From Phycisphaerae bacterium (GTDB taxonomy: Bacteria > Planctomycetota > Phycisphaerae > UBA1845), in the NCBI GenBank assembly GCA_029260215.1, contig JAJDDQ010000014.1, positions 1 to 64,000 on the forward strand: a stretch of DNA of 64,000 nucleotides, written 5' to 3'. How positions within the stretch are numbered: position 1 is the stretch's first letter; each line of letters begins with the position of its first letter. The position numbers were made by a program, and so were the translations under genes. This document shows, piece after piece, positions 8,844 through 19,600 of this stretch. The notes beneath the pieces are model-generated. The model saw only the letters and a list, made by a program, of their open reading frames with translations, was not told the DNA's origin and ran no database searches.

Positions 8844-9506
8844 TCAAATCCCGTGCAGAATAAACGGATTGGTCCGCCGTTCCTCACCGATCGTTGTCTC
8901 AGGCCCATGACCGGAAAGGACGCGGGTTTCGTCGGGCAGCGTCATGAGCGTTTCGTGAATGTTCTTCATCAACATCGAACCGTCGCTGTGCGGAAAGTCG
9001 ACGCGCCCCACACTGCCCGCGAACAACGCGTCGCCGACAATGACGATGCCCTGCTCCGCACAGTAAAACGATCGACCAGCCGGTGAATGCCCCGCCACGT
9101 CGCCGATCGTCCAGTTGGAGCTTTCGAGCGTTAATTCCCCACCGACGGGCAGGTCTTCGACGTTCTCCGCGTTCGCCGTGATCGGCATACCCAACCCGGC
9201 TGACAGATTCTCATTTGCGTCGGAAAGCATAGGCCACTCTCCGCGAGCGAGCTTCACAGGCAATTGCCCGAACGCAGCCAGCATGTCGTCGACGCCCGCG
9301 ATGTGGTCGGCATGCGCGTGTGTCAGAACGATGGCACAGGGCTTGAGATCATGTTGGCCGACGAAGGCGATAATCTGCTCAGCCTGCGGCGGCAGACCGG
9401 GGTCGATAATCCAGCATGCCCCGCCGTCTCGCAGATAAACCGTGTAGCCGTTTTCCGCGAACATGGGGTCGTTGGTGATATGCATCTGAATCGGCTGATC
9501 GCTCAT
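8844..9506 (-). CDS. MBL-fold hydrolase, glyoxalase II-like
   Basis: This 220-residue metallo-beta-lactamase-fold enzyme keeps the full binuclear metal motif: H63, H65, D67 and H68 in THAHADH, then GHSPAG, GDALFAGSVGR and the terminal SGHGPET. These match the short hydroxyacylglutathione hydrolase/YcbL group, which hydrolyses thioesters of small thiols. No signal peptide is present, so it is cytoplasmic. Its ATG overlaps the TGA of the upstream esterase gene by the ATGA arrangement, so the two are co-translated. The true substrate is not shown by the sequence. Confidence 0.85.
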   Translation of the reverse strand: MSDQPIQMHITNDPMFAENGYTVYLRDGGACWIIDPGLPPQAEQIIAFVGQHDLKPCAIVLTHAHADHIAGVDDMLAAFGQLPVKLARGEWPMLSDANENLSAGLGMPITANAENVEDLPVGGELTLESSNWTIGDVAGHSPAGRSFYCAEQGIVIVGDALFAGSVGRVDFPHSDGSMLMKNIHETLMTLPDETRVLSGHGPETTIGEERRTNPFILHGI

Positions 9507-10687
9507 CGGAAGTTCCTGTGTGTTAAAGTAGTGCGGAGGTCGCGCGCATGGGCAGCCCGACCGGATTCCGGGTATTGCTTGAGTATTCTGTCGCAGATTT
9601 CCACCGCCTCGGTCGGTCGGCCGTCGCGTTGCGCACCGAGCGCGTCCCGCCAGAGTTCCTCCGACCGATTCTCCTGCTCAATGAGCGATTCGAGCGTCAG
9701 CCACTCGCGCAGCTCGGGTGTCTGTTCGAGTTCGGTGCGGTGTTGGCGGACGACTTTCGCCAAAGAAGACGGTTCGAGCTGATTTTCGAGGGAGACCAGG
9801 GCGCGACGGGCCTGAATGTACCGATCGGCTGCCACCTCGCGAGCGATCTCGTCGAGTCGTTCAGCCACCCTTTTTGCCGCTGCGTCGGTCAAAGCTTTTG
9901 CGCTCGCGAAGTGTTCCCGTGCGTACGCGACCGGTGAAAAAGCGATGCCCTCCATCGCCGCGATGCTCAGGCCGTCCAGGGCGGTCGTTTTCAGAGTTCT
10001 TTCAGTATTTTCAATCCGCTTTGAAATCCGCCCGGCAGACAAGGACTCAAACCAGCGAAGGGCCTTTTGCGTCGTTGGCCTGTCCAGCGCGTGGCCTATG
10101 CCCGGATTGAGGGCGGTGACAGCCACACCGCCGGATTTTAGAGTATTTATGCCGCTTATCCAGTTTGAAATGTTTGCATCGGTTTTGCCGACTGAAAAGA
10201 GCACCGGTACGGAGGATCGTGCACGGATGTCCGCAGCGGAAACGGTCGGGGGCAGGTAGCAGGCGGTGACGGCCAAGGCTGACGGCGGCGGGTCGGTTTC
10301 GTGGTAAAGGGCGTGCAATGCCATCACCCCCCCGGCGGAATGGCCCGTGAGCAAAACCCGATCGGGGTCATGGGCCACTCGCTCCCGAGTGTATCGCCAG
10401 GCTGACCTGAACAGCGGCAGGTCTGCATCATTCCACCCCCGGCTCGAGGCTTGGGGTGCCACGATGACGACAGGCAGTTCGCTGCGCAGCGATCGCCAGA
10501 AGGAAATGAGGTCGTTCGCGTCGGTTTCCGTGCCGTGCAGCACGAAAATCAACGGCAGCGGAGCGTAGGGATCGATGTCGGCGGGTCGAGAGACCCACAC
10601 CGTCCCTTGAGGCAGAGTTACGCGCTCCGGGGCGGATACCTCGCCGAGGCACGCGATTACGCAGAATAACACTGTGGCGGTGAACAT
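9503..10687 (-). CDS. Secreted alpha/beta-hydrolase (esterase/PHB depolymerase-like)
   Basis: The protein begins with a signal peptide (MFTATVLFCVIACLGEVSA). A hydrolase domain follows, with an oxyanion-hole motif LIFVLHGTE, a nucleophile elbow GHSAG (S117 by this start) and a likely catalytic histidine in GIGHALD. This is the layout of feruloyl-esterase/PHB-depolymerase-type serine esterases. The last 150 residues are charged and helical, with a TPR-like segment (AVEICDRILKQYPESGRA), possibly for protein contact. The ATG at 10687 is preferred over 10756 because only it places the hydrophobic segment at the N-terminus. It is the first gene of a two-gene unit with the MBL hydrolase. Confidence 0.78.
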   Translation of the reverse strand: MFTATVLFCVIACLGEVSAPERVTLPQGTVWVSRPADIDPYAPLPLIFVLHGTETDANDLISFWRSLRSELPVVIVAPQASSRGWNDADLPLFRSAWRYTRERVAHDPDRVLLTGHSAGGVMALHALYHETDPPPSALAVTACYLPPTVSAADIRARSSVPVLFSVGKTDANISNWISGINTLKSGGVAVTALNPGIGHALDRPTTQKALRWFESLSAGRISKRIENTERTLKTTALDGLSIAAMEGIAFSPVAYAREHFASAKALTDAAAKRVAERLDEIAREVAADRYIQARRALVSLENQLEPSSLAKVVRQHRTELEQTPELREWLTLESLIEQENRSEELWRDALGAQRDGRPTEAVEICDRILKQYPESGRAAHARDLRTTLTHRNFR

Positions 10688-10894
10688 TTCGGCTGAGTGT
10701 ACGTGCGTAGCGGGGGCGGGCAAGGTGGGCGATTCCAGAGTCACTTCACCGCTCAATAGAGTAGAAGGTGTTGATGTCGGGGTGGGGGCGGCCTTTAATG
10801 GTCCGTTGCGACGGCGAAACTTTACAGGTCGGCGGGTTCGTTGGATACTGCTCGATCGGCTTCACTGTTTGGTATGCATTCGACGGAGTAGTTC
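10688..10894. promoter_or_regulatory. Divergent region, esterase / pilM-like gene
   Basis: This separates the minus-strand esterase pair from the plus-strand pilus/secretion cluster and should contain promoters for both. I could not assign convincing -35/-10 pairs. Confidence 0.3.
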
Positions 10895-12949
10895 ATGGCC
10901 ACCGCTGTTTCGGTCTGGGGGATCGACGTTGGGCGTTGCGCGCTTAAGGCGATCAAGCTGCGCCCCGCGGGCGACAATCAGGTGCAGATCGTTGATTTGG
11001 AGTATTTTGAGCACCCGTCGGTCATCGGTGACGGCGAGGGCCGGCAATTCCAGCAGATCGCGGAGGCGCTTGAGAAATTCCTGGCCAACCACGATATCAC
11101 CAAGGACAAGATCGTGGTCGGCGTACCGGGTCAGCACACACTGGCTCGTTTCAGCAAGCTCCCGCCGGTCGAACCCAAAAAAATCCCCGATATCGTTCGA
11201 TATGAGGCTGATCAGCAGATTCCGTTCGATCTGGACGATGTGATCTGGGATTATCAGACGTTTCAAGAGGAGGACGCTCCGGACGTTGAGGTCGGGATTT
11301 TCGCGATCAAGCGAGAATTGATCCGCGATTACCTCCTGCCGTTCGAGCAATCCGGGATTGAGCCGGTTGCAGTACAATCCTCACCCTTGGCGGTTTACAA
11401 CGCGATGAAGTTTGAGGGGCGGCTGGACAGCGGTGCCAGCGTTTTGCTGGACGTGGGTGCGGAAAATACAAATTTAATCGTGGCGACGGACCACGGATTG
11501 TGGACGCGGACGATCCCCCTGGGCGGCAACAAGTTCACGGATGCCTTGGTCAAATCCTTCAAGTTGAATTTCGCCAAAGCGGAAAATCTCAAGCGGACAG
11601 CCGCTTCGAGCAAGTACGCGCGGCAGGTTTTCCAGGCGATGCGCCCGGTTTTTGCGGAATTTGTGCAGGAATTGTCGCGTTCGCTGGGTTTTTACCGATC
11701 GACGCATCGCGAGGCGGAGTTGAAACGTGTCATCGGGCTGGGCAACGCTTTCAAGCTTCCCGGATTGCAAAAATATCTTCAGCAGAATCTTCAACTGCCC
11801 GTGGACAAGCCGGAGTCGTTTCGCAACGTCGATTCGACGGAGGTCAACAACCACGAAGCGTTCAAGGAGCAGTTGCCGAGTTTCGTGGTGAGTTTCGGAT
11901 TGGCGCTGCAGGGGCTGGAGGCGACCAAAGCCATGCCCAAGGCGGCGGCGATCACCAGCAACCTCCTGCCGCCCGAAATCGTCAAACACGTGATTTGGCG
12001 CAAGAAAAGGCCTTTTCTTGCGGCGTCGGCGGCCTGCCTGATGCTGGCATCGGGGATTGTCTGGTTCCGCCGGCAGACCGATCTGGGCGCAATGGCTGCC
12101 AACGCGGGCAAGCCGGTAGCTAAGGTCAGTTACGTCCGGGCGACGGACTTGCTGAATCGCGGCGTGTCCGGTCTCCCGCCGCGCGAGGAGGGGGCGACCT
12201 GGCTGGCTGTGGCGAAGGCTTTTCAGGCTGAGATGGGCAAATACAAGAATTCGGGGCAGATCGAGGTCGATCGCAGCAACGAGATTCTTCAGCTTCAGCG
12301 CAACAAGGCTGTTTGGCCTGCGATTCTCTCGGTCATTCACCGGGCGTTGCCGCAACCGCAGGGCGCGCTGGCTGGTGTGGACGACCCCGAAAAGATCTAC
12401 GCGCTGGTCAGTTCGGACAAGACCGGCACGCTGGCTCGGGGCAAGCGCACGGAGATTTACATCGAGCGCATGACCACCGAATACAAGGACGACGTGACCA
12501 AGACCGATTTGTGGGATGTGGTCTCGCGGGAGCCGAAAGTCGTCGTCGAGGAGCCTGAGGTCAAAAAGGGTTTCGTGGTCACGCTGGAGTGCCGGACACC
12601 GAATCAGGACAAGTATCGTTTCGTGGCGGACACGTTCAAAACTGCGCTGATGTCGTTTGGTGCCAAACCGGATATGGGTTTTTTCATCAATCGCGTGGTG
12701 ATCGCCGGGGGGCGGGATTTCAGTGAGAAAAAGGGTAAGGGCACGCGTCCGCCGCCCCCTCCGTCCGGACGCGGCAGGGGTCGGAACAAAAAAGCGCCGC
12801 CGCCCCGGAAAAAACTGACAACGGTCAAGAGATACGATCCGGTGACGGACGAGCCGATGGACAGCGACTGGGTTTTTGAGATCCGGTTCGACGTGATCCT
12901 GGCTGATCTTCCGAAGAAGGAAGAGGCGAAGAGCGATCAGGGCGTCTAA
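10895..12949 (+). CDS. pilM: PilM/GspL-like inner-membrane platform protein
   Basis: Residues 1-350 form the actin-like PilM fold: phosphate-binding GIDVGRCALKAIKL at the start, VGVPGQH, and LLDVGAENTNLIVATD. A single membrane segment (about 368-390, FLAASAACLMLASGIVWF) follows, then a periplasmic domain of about 290 residues. Separate PilM is cytoplasmic and about 350 residues; this fused layout is that of GspL or of a PilM-PilN fusion. A proline/arginine/lysine-rich stretch (about 615-645) precedes the C-terminus. It heads a four-gene plus-strand cluster ending in a secretin and probably forms the assembly platform that contacts the motor ATPase, which is not in this window. Confidence 0.82.
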   Translation: MATAVSVWGIDVGRCALKAIKLRPAGDNQVQIVDLEYFEHPSVIGDGEGRQFQQIAEALEKFLANHDITKDKIVVGVPGQHTLARFSKLPPVEPKKIPDIVRYEADQQIPFDLDDVIWDYQTFQEEDAPDVEVGIFAIKRELIRDYLLPFEQSGIEPVAVQSSPLAVYNAMKFEGRLDSGASVLLDVGAENTNLIVATDHGLWTRTIPLGGNKFTDALVKSFKLNFAKAENLKRTAASSKYARQVFQAMRPVFAEFVQELSRSLGFYRSTHREAELKRVIGLGNAFKLPGLQKYLQQNLQLPVDKPESFRNVDSTEVNNHEAFKEQLPSFVVSFGLALQGLEATKAMPKAAAITSNLLPPEIVKHVIWRKKRPFLAASAACLMLASGIVWFRRQTDLGAMAANAGKPVAKVSYVRATDLLNRGVSGLPPREEGATWLAVAKAFQAEMGKYKNSGQIEVDRSNEILQLQRNKAVWPAILSVIHRALPQPQGALAGVDDPEKIYALVSSDKTGTLARGKRTEIYIERMTTEYKDDVTKTDLWDVVSREPKVVVEEPEVKKGFVVTLECRTPNQDKYRFVADTFKTALMSFGAKPDMGFFINRVVIAGGRDFSEKKGKGTRPPPPPSGRGRGRNKKAPPPRKKLTTVKRYDPVTDEPMDSDWVFEIRFDVILADLPKKEEAKSDQGV

Positions 12950-12978
12950 CTGAAACCGGAATTCGGAGTTCGATTTAC

Positions 12979-14325
12979 GTGCGTACAGTATTGGATTTTC
13001 TGAAACGAAACGCTTTCAACCTTGTGTGCGGGCTTGTCGTGGTCGCGTCCATCGGACTGGGCGTGTGGGGCTTCCTGTCGATGTCGGATGTCGAGAAGGA
13101 ATTGAAGTCCGTCAGTTCCCTGCATAGCCAATTCGCCTCCATACAGCGCAGCCCTGCAAACGACGAGAGCATTGAGGCGGAGCATCGTCGCGTGGAGACG
13201 GTGCAGAAGAATTACAAGAATCTGATGGCGGCTGCGGCTGACTTCAATCGGTACCAGCCGCTCCCGCCACCGGACAGCGAGACGTTTTTTCCGGAGCCGA
13301 CGCGGGACGGACAATTGCGTTTTCGGGACATTTATCTCGAAGAATTCGAGAAGATGCTGGAGCGCTTGGTGGCGGGCACCGCGCCCACCAGCGACGACAT
13401 CCAGCAGATGCAGGAGATCATGGACGAGGAAGAGCGGGCACACTCGGGGTTCGGCCTCGATTCGGATGCGGCTGACTCGAAGTCGGCTGACAGTGCGGCT
13501 GACACGCTCGATGAATCGTTCAAGTCCGGTCTGATCTCGACGAAGGACGCGCTGGAATCGGCTGCGACTAAGATGGCCATCATTCGTGCGAAGACGATCA
13601 ATTGTTACGTGGATGCGGATGCATTTGATCGTCACGCGAAGATCGTCCGGCAGGTTGCGTTTACGGTGCCGGACCCGGCGGATATGTGGATGGCCCAGGT
13701 TTCGCTGTGGATTCAGCAGGATGTTGTGGACGCCTTGGCGCGGGTGAACGAAGCGGCGGCTGAGGAAATCAAAGCGAGCAACAAGAAGGCGGCTGAGGAG
13801 CTCAAGGCGAGCGGGGCGAATGAAGCCGCGGCGGAGGAACTCAAGGCGAGCAGCAAGAAGGCGTGGGTGGGTACGCTTCCGGTCAAGGAAGTGATTTCGA
13901 TTCGCGTTTCGGATTATATTCACAAGTCGATCGAGCTGGGTCGGCCCGAGCGCGAGCTGTCCGGTTTCGATCCGGCAGAGCCGCCCATGTCCGCCGAGGT
14001 GGTTTTCACGCACAACGAATCGGGTGATCTTTACGACCTGGTGCAGTTCACGTTGAAGCTGGTAGTCGATCCGCGTGATATTCCGAAGATTATCGACGAG
14101 ATCAGCAAGAACCGATTTCATACGCTGCTGGATATTGAATACGAATTTGATCCGTCTGTGCTTGAGACGCTGGACATGACCGGAAAGATTTACGGTGGTG
14201 AGCCGGTGGTCGTTGTGATGATGGATTTTGAGACGATTTTTCTGGGTGATATTTACCGGCGCATGATGCCCGACGCGATTTTGGAGCGACTGGGTGTTCA
14301 GAGGCCTGTGGATGAAGTGGATTAG
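12979..14325 (+). CDS. Single-pass membrane protein of the pilus/secretion cluster
   Basis: I do not recognise a named family. The 448-residue product starts with GTG (VRTVLDFLKRNAFNLV), has one N-terminal membrane segment (about 13-33), and then a periplasmic region with coiled-coil character. This is the topology of PilO/GspM-type proteins, and it sits where those genes belong, between the PilM-like gene and the secretin. An alanine/glutamate/lysine-rich section (about 255-295) consists of three imperfect repeats of the type NEAAAEELKAS. The C-terminal 120 residues look globular. Function in the platform is inferred only from position and topology. Confidence 0.6.
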   Translation: MRTVLDFLKRNAFNLVCGLVVVASIGLGVWGFLSMSDVEKELKSVSSLHSQFASIQRSPANDESIEAEHRRVETVQKNYKNLMAAAADFNRYQPLPPPDSETFFPEPTRDGQLRFRDIYLEEFEKMLERLVAGTAPTSDDIQQMQEIMDEEERAHSGFGLDSDAADSKSADSAADTLDESFKSGLISTKDALESAATKMAIIRAKTINCYVDADAFDRHAKIVRQVAFTVPDPADMWMAQVSLWIQQDVVDALARVNEAAAEEIKASNKKAAEELKASGANEAAAEELKASSKKAWVGTLPVKEVISIRVSDYIHKSIELGRPERELSGFDPAEPPMSAEVVFTHNESGDLYDLVQFTLKLVVDPRDIPKIIDEISKNRFHTLLDIEYEFDPSVLETLDMTGKIYGGEPVVVVMMDFETIFLGDIYRRMMPDAILERLGVQRPVDEVD

Positions 14326-14605
14326 CGCTTTGTCAAGCGTAAAACGACGGTTGGGTGCCCCACCTCTTCAGAGGTGGGGAAGTCGAAAGACCCTTGGATT
14401 CAACTTCCCCAACCCGTCAATTGATGCGTGACAATGCATTAGTGTGGTGGTGGAGCGTGTTGTACGCACTACCGCTGAATGGGAAACGTGTCGCACGTTT
14501 CACCGTTAAATTGAAGACGTGTCGCACGCGACACGGCAAAACGAAGAATTGTGATGCGGGACGCGTGGTTTAACACGCCGGTGCGAAGTGGAGATTTGAG
14601 GATCA
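14326..14605 (+). promoter_or_regulatory. Structured intergenic region inside the secretion cluster
   Basis: A hairpin with a 9-bp perfect stem, CCCCACCTC/GAGGTGGGG (14358-14379), has a TTCA loop. The descending arm can alternatively pair as GGGGAAGT/ACTTCCCC (14376-14383 with 14403-14410), and an outer stem GGTTGGG/CCCAACC (14349-14355 with 14408-14414) can enclose the first hairpin. No T-run follows, so it is not a clear terminator. Further down are two GTGTCGCACG words. No gene is seen. Confidence 0.45.
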
Positions 14606-16438
14606 ATGGCCAAGCAGGCGGTCAACATAGTTGAACGACACGTTGAGAAGGGTGTGCTTGGTCTTTGTGCCGCCATTCTCCTTGCGTCGATTGTGATGTT
14701 TCTGGTTTCGACGCCGAACAAGATTGCGGTCGGCGGTTCGCAGGTGTCGCCGGCTGAAATCGACGAGCGCGTGCGCGACGCGGGTGTTCGGCTGCGCAAC
14801 ACACTCAACAATGTCGAGCCGGATGCAGCCGAGGCGAAGGATTTCGTCCCGGATTTGAAACAGGCATCCAGCCCGATCAAATACGCGGGGCTGAACTCGG
14901 TGATTCCGTCGCCGGTACCGCCGCTTCCGCGTGTGCCCAATATCGGCGAGGCACCTCCGCGCATTGGTGAACTCCAACTGGCCAAGGCGATCGCGCCCAC
15001 GGAGCCCATCGTGACGCACGGGCGATCGACGGTGCAGTTGTCGGGCAGGGCGGACGTGAACTGGGTGACGTTGGCTGCCAAATTCGACCAGCAGCGTCAG
15101 ATCATGGAGAGTCAGCAGGCTGGCTACAAGCCGGGGCGCCGCAATCCGTATCTGGTCGGTGTGGACATGCAGCGACAGGAACGGCTGGCTGACGGTTCGT
15201 ACGCTGAATGGGTGGATGTTCAAACACACACGCCGGACGTTTTGCCTCCGCTTCCAGATGTGGTTTTGGAGCAAGGCCGTAAAGAATTGCTGCCCACGGA
15301 CGCGACGCGCGAGGCTATTCGCAATTTTTTTGCCACGTTGAAAGAAATTCAGGTCGACCTGTTCAGGCCTCTGTTTCCCGAACGCGTTTACGGCGACCCT
15401 TGGCTTTACCCCAAGTTCAATGATCCGGAGATTCCGCCGATCGAGGAGCTTGATTTCGAGTTGTGCAGCAAGGATGACCCGGCGGATTGCGTCTCGCGTG
15501 AATATCCACCGCAGACAGATATTCAGCCGGTAGCGGTTGCGGTTGCGCGGACGCCGGCTGAGATGGTCGATGACGCGATTGCCGAGGCCCGTCGCCTGCT
15601 GAATACCGGTCGCTGGGACGAAGCGATCAGATCTGCGGACAATGCGAAGACTTTGGACGGTGTGCGGGCCAATAATCTCGCGGAGTTTGACGCGATTGTG
15701 GCGGAGGCTCGCCAGCGTATTCGTGACCTTGAGCAGAATCGCATCAAGCCGCCGGTGGCGACGGATGATGCGGACGACGACGTGACGGCGCGCAAATCGC
15801 GTTTTCAGGTTGTTTGGGCACACGATGTGACGGTTCCCGGCCTCGGTGGGGCTGAGTCCGGCAAGACTTATCGATACCGTGTGCGTGTTCGGCTGTACAA
15901 CCGTTATTGCGGCGTGCCGGCTGATCTGATGGACTTCAACGACGCGAAGAAGGTGTTTATCGTTGGAGAGTGGTCGTCGCCGACCGAGGATGTGGGCATC
16001 CCGGCTGACACCGAGTTTTACTTCACCAGTGCGGACGTCAACAATCGCCGAAAGGCGCGGGTGACGATTTTCAAGTGGTACGAGGGCGTGTGGGTGAACC
16101 ACGTGACGGATATCGAGGTGGACCAGCCGATTTTGTCAAAGCGGGCGGTCCGTAAGGCTGTCCGGGAGAATCCGGACGGTTCGCTGGACAGGCCTAACGT
16201 CGATTTTGATACGGGGTGTGAAGTCGTGGACATCGATTACGACTACACATTCCGCTCGAAGCGTGTTCGCGGGCGTGGCGGATTCGAGATCGAACCCCCC
16301 GAGCGAACGGCTGTGCTGGTTTACAAGGACGCCGAGGGGCAGTTGCGTCAGAAAGTGCTCTCCGCGGATCGCGGCAGTGCCCGGTACAAGGCGTTGAAGG
16401 ATATGGAATTCAAGCCAGGCCCCGCTCGCGGGCGGTAG
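14606..16438 (+). CDS. Single-pass membrane protein of the pilus/secretion cluster (610 aa)
   Basis: I do not recognise a family. An N-terminal membrane segment (about 18-36, GLCAAILLASIVMFLVS) is followed by about 570 periplasmic residues, first proline-rich (SPVPPLPRVPNIGEAPP), then a helical AEARRLLNTGRWDEAI segment, then a beta-rich C-terminal part. Position between the preceding membrane protein and the secretin suggests a structural role linking the inner-membrane platform to the outer-membrane pore, a job done in other systems by GspC or PilP. That is inference from order and topology. The ATG at 14606 places the membrane segment near the N-terminus. Confidence 0.6.
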   Translation: MAKQAVNIVERHVEKGVLGLCAAILLASIVMFLVSTPNKIAVGGSQVSPAEIDERVRDAGVRLRNTLNNVEPDAAEAKDFVPDLKQASSPIKYAGLNSVIPSPVPPLPRVPNIGEAPPRIGELQLAKAIAPTEPIVTHGRSTVQLSGRADVNWVTLAAKFDQQRQIMESQQAGYKPGRRNPYLVGVDMQRQERLADGSYAEWVDVQTHTPDVLPPLPDVVLEQGRKELLPTDATREAIRNFFATLKEIQVDLFRPLFPERVYGDPWLYPKFNDPEIPPIEELDFELCSKDDPADCVSREYPPQTDIQPVAVAVARTPAEMVDDAIAEARRLLNTGRWDEAIRSADNAKTLDGVRANNLAEFDAIVAEARQRIRDLEQNRIKPPVATDDADDDVTARKSRFQVVWAHDVTVPGLGGAESGKTYRYRVRVRLYNRYCGVPADLMDFNDAKKVFIVGEWSSPTEDVGIPADTEFYFTSADVNNRRKARVTIFKWYEGVWVNHVTDIEVDQPILSKRAVRKAVRENPDGSLDRPNVDFDTGCEVVDIDYDYTFRSKRVRGRGGFEIEPPERTAVLVYKDAEGQLRQKVLSADRGSARYKALKDMEFKPGPARGR

Positions 16439-16632
16439 ATTCGTCTCAATCCGCACAAACCACCGAGCGTTCGGGCGGGTTGCGGGGTATCGAAGGGGCA
16501 ACTAGACTGTCGCCCGCCGCTGGCGGCTGTGGCGATGAGAGGTTTTGCCGCGCATCGGGCATTCAGGCGCGCATTACGCCGTAGGCGCGTGGAAGATATT
16601 TCCCGCCGGACATCAACCTTAGGAGGTCCAAG
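16439..16632 (+). promoter_or_regulatory. Intergenic spacer before the secretin gene
   Basis: About 190 bases without a gene separate the membrane protein from the secretin. The only clear signal is the AGGAGGT ribosome binding site at 16621-16627, which decides the GTG start at 16633. Confidence 0.5.
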
Positions 16633-19600
16633 GTGCATCCGTTTTCCGTTCCAAGCCGAGTTGTTTTGTTCGGCTTTTTCGCGCTCGCGATGGCCGGTGT
16701 TCCCGGCGTGTATGCTCAGACGACCGGGGGTGAGCAGCTCGAATCCGCAGTTCAGCGATTCGACGAAGGCGACTTCGCCGGGGCGCAACACCTGCTGAAT
16801 CAGGTTGATGCGACGACTCTGAGCGTCGAGGAGCGCGCGACCTACGACACCTACCGTCAGCGTGCTGCCCACGCTGTTTCCATGTATCAGAAGGCTGAGA
16901 CCGACGCGGAGGCGGCTTCGCTCGCGATATCGGAGGGGCGACTCGACGATGCGCGGCGATTGTTGCGCTCCGTGGTGGACAACGAATTCGCCCCCGAGCA
17001 CACACGTGCAGCCGCCAGCCAGGAGTTGCGCGGACTCGGTAGTGGAGCGGTGCAAGCGTCGGCTTCACCGGATGATTCGCCGGCGGGCGGGCCTGACATG
17101 ATGCAGCAGCGTCGCAACCTTCGTGCCCGCGTGTTGACGCGCGAAGCGGACGAGGCTGTCAGCGCCGGTCGATACGGTGAGGCGGAGCGTTTGTACAAGT
17201 CTGCGCTTCAGCAGGTTCCGGGTTTGCCTGAGGCTGAGGATGGCTTGCGGCGCGTGGCGGATCATGATCGCGTCGAGTCCGGTGCGCGCGAACTGATCGA
17301 TCGTTACAAGGAACGCAATGTCATTCAGTGGCAGCGCACGGTGACGACGTTCCGCTCGGTCGAGCGTGAGATTCGTCAGGCAGTGCTTAGTGACGATTTC
17401 GCGGCGGCCAGGCAGGCGATGCTGCGGGCGCGTCAGGTGTTGGAATCCGGCAAGATCGCAGCCGACCCGATCTCTCGATACAAAGCCCTCGTCCATGATC
17501 TGGAGGCGTTGGGACGATACGTCGAGGATGAGGAGCGTCGTTTCAACGAATCGGAGGTTTCCCGTCAGCGACAGGAGGCTCGACGCGAGCACACGGGACG
17601 TCAGCGTCGTATTCGTGAGAGCAAAGCCGCCCGCATCAGTGCGATGATGGAGGAGGCGATTCAGCATAAGAACGACGGCGACTACGAATCCGCGATCAAG
17701 GTTCTCAAGCAGGTTCGCGCGGTGGATCGCGGTAACGACAATGCCAAATGGATGATGAGTGTGCTGGAGGACTTGTGGGCGTTCAAACAGCAGCGGCGCG
17801 TTCTTCACGACAGGAATCGCGAGACGCAGGGCGTGCTCATGGATGTGCTCGAAAGTGCCATCCCCTGGCACGAGGAGCTGAACTACCCCAAGAATTGGAA
17901 TGAGATCATCAGTCGTCCCACGCGCAGGGTGCCGGGGACCGAGGGCCGAAGCGGTGTCGATCCCAAGCTTCAGTCCAAACTCGATCAGCCGATGCGTATC
18001 GAATTCAACGGTGACCCGTTCGACGCGGTTATCGAGCGACTGGCCGACGCGGGGGGCGTGAATATTTCCGTCGATTGGGGCGATCTGTCCGCCGCGTCGA
18101 TCGACCCGAAATCGCCCGTGCGTCTACGGCTTAACCACCCGGTTCCTATGGGGACCGCGCTTCGCGAGGTGCTCGATCAGGTCAGCGGGGCGCACACCGA
18201 TCTTGGTTATCTTCCGATAGAGGGTGTGGTCAAGGTGGCTACGCGCGATCGCTTGGATCGGCATGTCTTTGAGGAAGTGTACGATGTCAAGGATCTGCTC
18301 ATGCCGATCCCGAACTTCGACGACGCGCCCAGCATGGACATCAACGACTCGCTCGCGTTCGCGCGAGCGGGCGATGTCAGGTCGACGTCGAGCGGGCAGG
18401 CGATTTACCCGCGAGGCTACGGCGAATATGACGCGGAGCGTGTTGATGAAGACGCGAACCAGCTTGTTTCTCTGATTCGCCAGACCATCGATCCGGACAG
18501 TTGGCGCGCGAACAACGGCACTGTCGGTTCGATCACGGAAATCAACGGGCAACTCGTAATCACACAGACGCCGACGGGGCACGGTCGTATCGGCGGTTTG
18601 CTTTCCAAATTGCGCGAGCAGCGTGCGATTCAGGTGGCAGTCGAGTCTCGCTTCATCACCGTTCAGAGCAACTATCTCGAAGAAATGGGAATGGACCTAG
18701 ACATCATTCTCAATGCGGGCAATGCCGGGTTCGATTTTCTGGAGAATCCCGACAACCGTGGTAACACGCTGTTTGATCCGATTCTGGGTAGTCGGCTGCT
18801 GCTTCCACGATCCTTTTCCCGCGTCGGATTTACGCCGAGCACGCCGGGCGTGGGCAATGCGCTGGCTGCGTCGTCGGCCAACCCGCTGGTTCAGCCATTC
18901 AACGCGCCGGGCCTCGTTCCGCAGCGCGGCAACAGCAGCGGGTCCGGCACGCCCATTCCGATTCTCAACAACATTCTCCAGATTACCGATCCGGGAGGCC
19001 TGACGAGCGACCTGCCGGGATCATTTGCGGGCAACCCCACTTTGCAACCCGCATTCAGCCTGTTTGGTAGTTTTCTGGACAACATTCAGGTCGACTTTTT
19101 GGTCCGGGCGACGCAGGCGGATTCACGCACGAGTCTTCTGACCGCCCCAAGACTTGTCTTGTTCAACGGGCAGCGTGCGTGGGTGGCAGTCGTCAACCAG
19201 CAGTCGTTCGTCAGTTCGCTTCAGCCCATCGTCAATGCCACGGGTCAGCAGCCGTTGGTGCGAACCATCGAGACCGGGGCTGTGCTCGATGCTCAGGTCA
19301 CCGTCTCTTCCGACAAGCGTTATGTCACCATGACCATTCGTCCGTCCGTCGGCCGGCTGCTCGGCATCCAGACGTTCGCGTTTACTTCGGGTGCGAACGC
19401 GGGCGAGGGTTCGTTCGTGCAGCTTCCGAATATTTCGCGGCAGGTGATCCGTACTACGGTTACCGTGCCGGACGGCGGCACGCTCCTTGTCGGCGGGCAG
19501 AAGCTCGCTCAGGAAATCGACGTCGAATCGGGCGTGCCGATCCTGTCCAAAATTCCGATTTTCAAACGCCTCTACTCGTCCAAGACGTTGGTCAAGGACG

